Shown here in pieces: positions 61,527 through 64,000 of a DNA stretch of 64,000 nucleotides (position 1 is the stretch's first letter; every line of letters starts with the position of its first letter). Source of the stretch: Granulosicoccus sp947495035. GTDB taxonomy: Bacteria; Pseudomonadota; Gammaproteobacteria; Granulosicoccales; Granulosicoccaceae. Both the position numbers and the translations under genes were made by a program. The stretch lies in assembly GCF_050589605.1 (NCBI RefSeq), contig NZ_JBNGOO010000003.1; one strand, given 5' to 3'. The notes beneath the pieces are model-generated. The model had not been told where the DNA came from. It did no database searches and was given only the letters and a program-made list of their open reading frames with translations.

Positions 61527-61762
61527 TCCGTATAGTCTCGACCAGCGCTGTGGCGAGCTCAAGGGCTTTCATTAAAGTCACGTGCGATCCGCTGGGGTCT
61601 GAGGAAAGCGGAAAATTCCGTCGTCGTACCAGACGGCGGTCCAAAATGTCTCAATCGTGCACCAATGCCGGGCGCAGCCGGCCAAGCCGTGAGCCGCACC
61701 CCCGGGAAATGGGCTCCGGGGCGTCTCATCAATCGGTCTGTACACCTGAACGGGGACAGCGT

Positions 61763-63430
61763 TCAGCCATTGTCCTTGTGCGTGCGAATGCCGGCAGCGT
61801 CCTCTTCGAACATGTCCCGCACGCGACAGTCACCGCACAATTTCAGACGGCGAACGGCCTTTTCGTTCTGGAACATCCAGTGGCCGGCCAGCTTTTCCGT
61901 CATCGTATCGATCATGCTCTGCGTGGTGAATGGTGTATGGCAGCGAGCACAGTGGAACGGCTTCTCCTCATGCAGTGTTTCGATCCTGCGTGCCTGCACA
62001 CTGTCCCAGGTGTAGCGGGCCTTGAGCGTGATTGCCGATTCGGGACAGGCAGACTCGCACAGACCACATTGCAGACAGTTGGCCTCGACAAAGCGCAGCG
62101 CCGGCGTATCCTGCCCGTCCTGCAAGGCTCTGGCAGGACAGGTGGAGACACAGGCCATGCACAGAGTACAGGCGTCTGTATCGACCTTGATCTGCCCGAA
62201 AGGCGCCCCCTTGGGCAGGGCTGTTCTCGGTTCAGCCGGCAGCAACTGCTCCGACAAGGCATCCAGCGCCAGGCGCAGCGTCTGCCGCTTGTCATTGTGC
62301 GTGTCGAACCACTGTGGATCGATCCCTCCCAGTAACGTGGATCCATCAGTACCGGCCATGATGCGCCGTAGCCAGGCTTCCAGTTTTTCGGGGGCCAGCA
62401 GCGTCACGGGCAATTCGGGCACGCCCAGATCGGACATCAGAACGCCAACCCAGCGCAGCTGAGTTTCAATGGCCAGGCGTCCGGGATCATCGGCCGGTAC
62501 ATCCATCACCAGACAGATGTGCCGGGCCGGGCCCGCCAGCATCGCCAGCCAGTAGTCCGGGCCAAAGGCACTGACCTCTTCCACGAGAAGAGCCAGCACA
62601 TCATCGGGCAGATTCATCTGCTCGATTCGCTCCTCTTCCGCTTCGGTATGCAGCACGATGATGCTGGCCCCTTCATTCTGCAGACTTCTGCGGGTTCGAT
62701 CCACCGCGTCGACAGGCCGGGGAAAGGCGTAGCTCATGGCGCCACTGGGGCATACCGTGGCACAGCTTCCACAACCCTGACACAGAAAGGGATCAACACT
62801 GATTCGTTCACCATCGGAGCGAATGGCATCGGTGGCACAGACATCGATACACTGATTGCAGCCATCGAGTTCACTACGGCTGTGGGCGCAGATGTCGGCC
62901 TCGTAGTGGAAGTATCTCGGCTTGTCGAACTCACCGGTCAATTCAGACAGTGCCGCCACTGCGTCCTCCAGGGAGGCGGCATCGGGATTGCCCAGATGCA
63001 CGTAGCCGAACGGCACCAGACGCATCGGCATCAGTGGTTCGGCAGACAGGTCGAGAACCAGATCGAAAAAGCCGCTTTCCCGATACACGGACACGGCGAG
63101 ATCGAACATTTCGCCATCCAGAACGGACACCTGTGCTCGCCAGGCCCCCAGATGGCCAGAGAGTGAGAGCGATGGCACCGTGAACACGGCGACTCCCTCG
63201 TCCGTCAGCTGCTTGTCGATACGAACAGCATCCGGATTCACACTGACGATCGTGTAGTGACTGTTCGGGAAATACCGACCGGCCTCCAGTGCAGTGTCCA
63301 CATCACCGATGACCAGACAGTGGCCCTGCGATACATATTGCACTTGCGAGGTTGCCTCGCCCAGTTGTTGCTGTTCCACCACCTGCGACAGATCACTGAT
63401 CACGGCTATCGGGCGCTGCTCTTCACTCAT
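61763..63430 (-). CDS. 4Fe-4S polyferredoxin of the formate dehydrogenase locus
   Basis: A 555-residue cytoplasmic iron-sulfur protein. Four ferredoxin-like motifs are visible: CNQCIDVCATDAI and CQGCGSCATVCPSGA near residues 190-230, and CTLCMACVSTCPARA and CLQCGLCESACPESA near 425-470. A CxxC zinc- or iron-type pair (HCARCHTPF) and CGDCRVRDMF lie near the C-terminus. This gene family commonly accompanies Tat-type formate dehydrogenases and DUF3305/DUF3306 genes. Its exact role (electron donor or maturation) is not established. The stop overlaps a small hairpin (61746-61766). Confidence 0.85.
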   Translation of the reverse strand: MSEEQRPIAVISDLSQVVEQQQLGEATSQVQYVSQGHCLVIGDVDTALEAGRYFPNSHYTIVSVNPDAVRIDKQLTDEGVAVFTVPSLSLSGHLGAWRAQVSVLDGEMFDLAVSVYRESGFFDLVLDLSAEPLMPMRLVPFGYVHLGNPDAASLEDAVAALSELTGEFDKPRYFHYEADICAHSRSELDGCNQCIDVCATDAIRSDGERISVDPFLCQGCGSCATVCPSGAMSYAFPRPVDAVDRTRRSLQNEGASIIVLHTEAEEERIEQMNLPDDVLALLVEEVSAFGPDYWLAMLAGPARHICLVMDVPADDPGRLAIETQLRWVGVLMSDLGVPELPVTLLAPEKLEAWLRRIMAGTDGSTLLGGIDPQWFDTHNDKRQTLRLALDALSEQLLPAEPRTALPKGAPFGQIKVDTDACTLCMACVSTCPARALQDGQDTPALRFVEANCLQCGLCESACPESAITLKARYTWDSVQARRIETLHEEKPFHCARCHTPFTTQSMIDTMTEKLAGHWMFQNEKAVRRLKLCGDCRVRDMFEEDAAGIRTHKDNG

Positions 63431-63454
63431 TCTTCTGCTTCTCCGGGCTGTCTG

Positions 63455-64000
63455 TCATCCGGCGGTAAGGTCCTGGTTCCGGGTGCGCTTGTCGTCATCG
63501 GCCGAACCATTCGGCCCATGTGTTGCTGTCTTTCCTGCATCACCGTCAGGCGCGGTAGACGTGTCGGCTGCCAGTGCCGGCTGCTCACGACCCACAGCCG
63601 ATTCAATGATCGGCTCGCCTGCTCCGGAGCGCTCGCTCTCCTCGGGATTGGGGCAGTCTTCCGCTGTGGTCCCAGTGACGTCTGTCCGATCGCTGTCTCC
63701 TTCAGCCGCTGCAACATCATCGCACTCGGACTGATCAGCTTGTTCGGCTTGTTCGGCTTGTTCGGCTTGTTCGGCTTGTTCGGCTTGTTCGGCTTGTTCG
63801 GCTTGTTCGGCTTGTNNNNNNNNNNNNNNNNNNNNNNNNNNNNNNNNNNNNNNNNNNNNNNNNNNNNNNNNNNNNNNNNNNNNNNNNNNNNNNNNNNNNN
63901 NNNNNNNNTGATCGGCTTGTTCGGCTTGTTCGGCTTGTTCGGCTTGTTCGGCTTGTTCGGCTTGTTCGGCTTGTTCGGCTTGTTCGGCTTGCAGCCTGGC
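63455..64000 (-). CDS. Acidic EQA-repeat protein, C-terminal part (possibly DUF3306-like)
   Basis: A minus-strand frame enters at base 64000 and stops at TGA 63455-63457. Visible residues begin ARLQ, then many Glu-Gln-Ala repeats, and end in an acidic tail (ADQSECDDVAAAEGDSDRTD and later DDDKRTRNQDLTAG). The 93-base run of N keeps the frame (31 codons). Position before the polyferredoxin suggests the DUF3306 family seen in such loci, but no domain is visible in this part. The N-terminus is outside the window. Confidence 0.5.
   Translation of the reverse strand, partial: ARLQAEQAEQAEQAEQAEQAEQAEQAEQADXXXXXXXXXXXXXXXXXXXXXXXXXXXXXXXXQAEQAEQAEQAEQAEQAEQAEQAEQADQSECDDVAAAEGDSDRTDVTGTTAEDCPNPEESERSGAGEPIIESAVGREQPALAADTSTAPDGDAGKTATHGPNGSADDDKRTRNQDLTAG
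63738..63990 (-). repeat. 9-bp tandem repeat with an internal run of N
   Basis: Units of ggcttgttc (plus-strand reading) fill both sides of an N run at 63816-63908. Each unit encodes Glu-Gln-Ala on the minus strand. One variant unit (tgatcggct) adjoins the gap. The N run most likely marks an unresolved repeat in the assembly; the true copy number is unknown. Confidence 0.9.

Noticed and set aside
61563..61762. Molybdenum-cofactor riboswitch
   Set aside because: Several hairpins occur, but I could not match the Moco motif's conserved core by eye, so no riboswitch is called.
63738..63990. Short regular repeat as a CRISPR array
   Set aside because: Units are contiguous 9-bp copies without spacers and encode a protein tract.

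Overview
The window reads as a chromosome segment of a moderately GC-rich, probably marine or halophilic, respiratory gammaproteobacterium. Its left end keeps the gammaproteobacterial block hfq-hflX-hflK-hflC-DUF2065(yjeT)-hisZ-purA followed by rnr. The hrcA-grpE-dnaK-dnaJ order, stand-alone hisZ, heme A synthase and a membrane formate dehydrogenase with Tat-exported subunits fit an aerobic or facultative member of the Chromatiales/Granulosicoccus kind. The genus is inference only. No phage, IS element, rRNA operon or CRISPR array was found.

Layout. Bases 1-9854 hold the housekeeping block, mostly on the minus strand: rnr (partial), a tRNA-Leu(CAG) with its own promoter, a coiled-coil membrane protein, purA, hisZ, DUF2065, hflC, hflK, hflX and hfq. 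Bases 10111-19964 (plus strand) hold a surface-anchored exported protein, then a propionate-to-methylmalonyl-CoA operon (prpE-pccB-pccA-mce), a VOC protein, an orphan ccmI and an EamA transporter. Bases 20001-25412 (minus) carry the heat-shock operon hrcA-grpE-dnaK-dnaJ. Bases 25542-33148 are mixed: ispG, a stand-alone MnmC oxidase domain, glutaryl-CoA dehydrogenase with a divergent FadR-type regulator, a MeaB/ArgK-family protein that has lost every GTPase motif, DUF2288, a DUF2959 lipoprotein and apt.

Bases 33244-43235 form the main accessory region. A LysR regulator is followed by a tightly coupled seven-gene operon: HyuA-like and HyuB-like ATP-dependent hydantoinase/oxoprolinase subunits, an FAD amine/amino-acid oxidase, an HpcH/HpaI aldolase, a PLP aminotransferase, a uronate-dehydrogenase-like enzyme and an SDR with an atypical active site. 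Two 14-bp direct repeats 32 bp apart lie in front of it, and a short dispersed repeat occurs at both ends. This is the best candidate for an undescribed catabolic pathway. Bases 43311-48681 carry a ComEA-like HhH protein, a decayed SDR gene beside an orphan LysR, metY and a LysR/MDR pair. Bases 48835-55756 hold heme A synthase, a DUF3047 protein, and a Tat-exported Rieske-like protein with an altered cluster motif. That Rieske-like gene is translationally coupled to a cNMP-binding patatin phospholipase. An ankyrin protein and an unknown protein follow.

Bases 55829-64000 (minus) are a complete formate dehydrogenase locus. In transcription order it encodes an acidic EQA-repeat protein (partial), a polyferredoxin, a TorD-type chaperone, a small Tat protein, then the alpha, beta and gamma subunits. 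The EQA-repeat region contains a 93-base run of N inside a 9-bp tandem repeat, which looks like an unresolved assembly gap.
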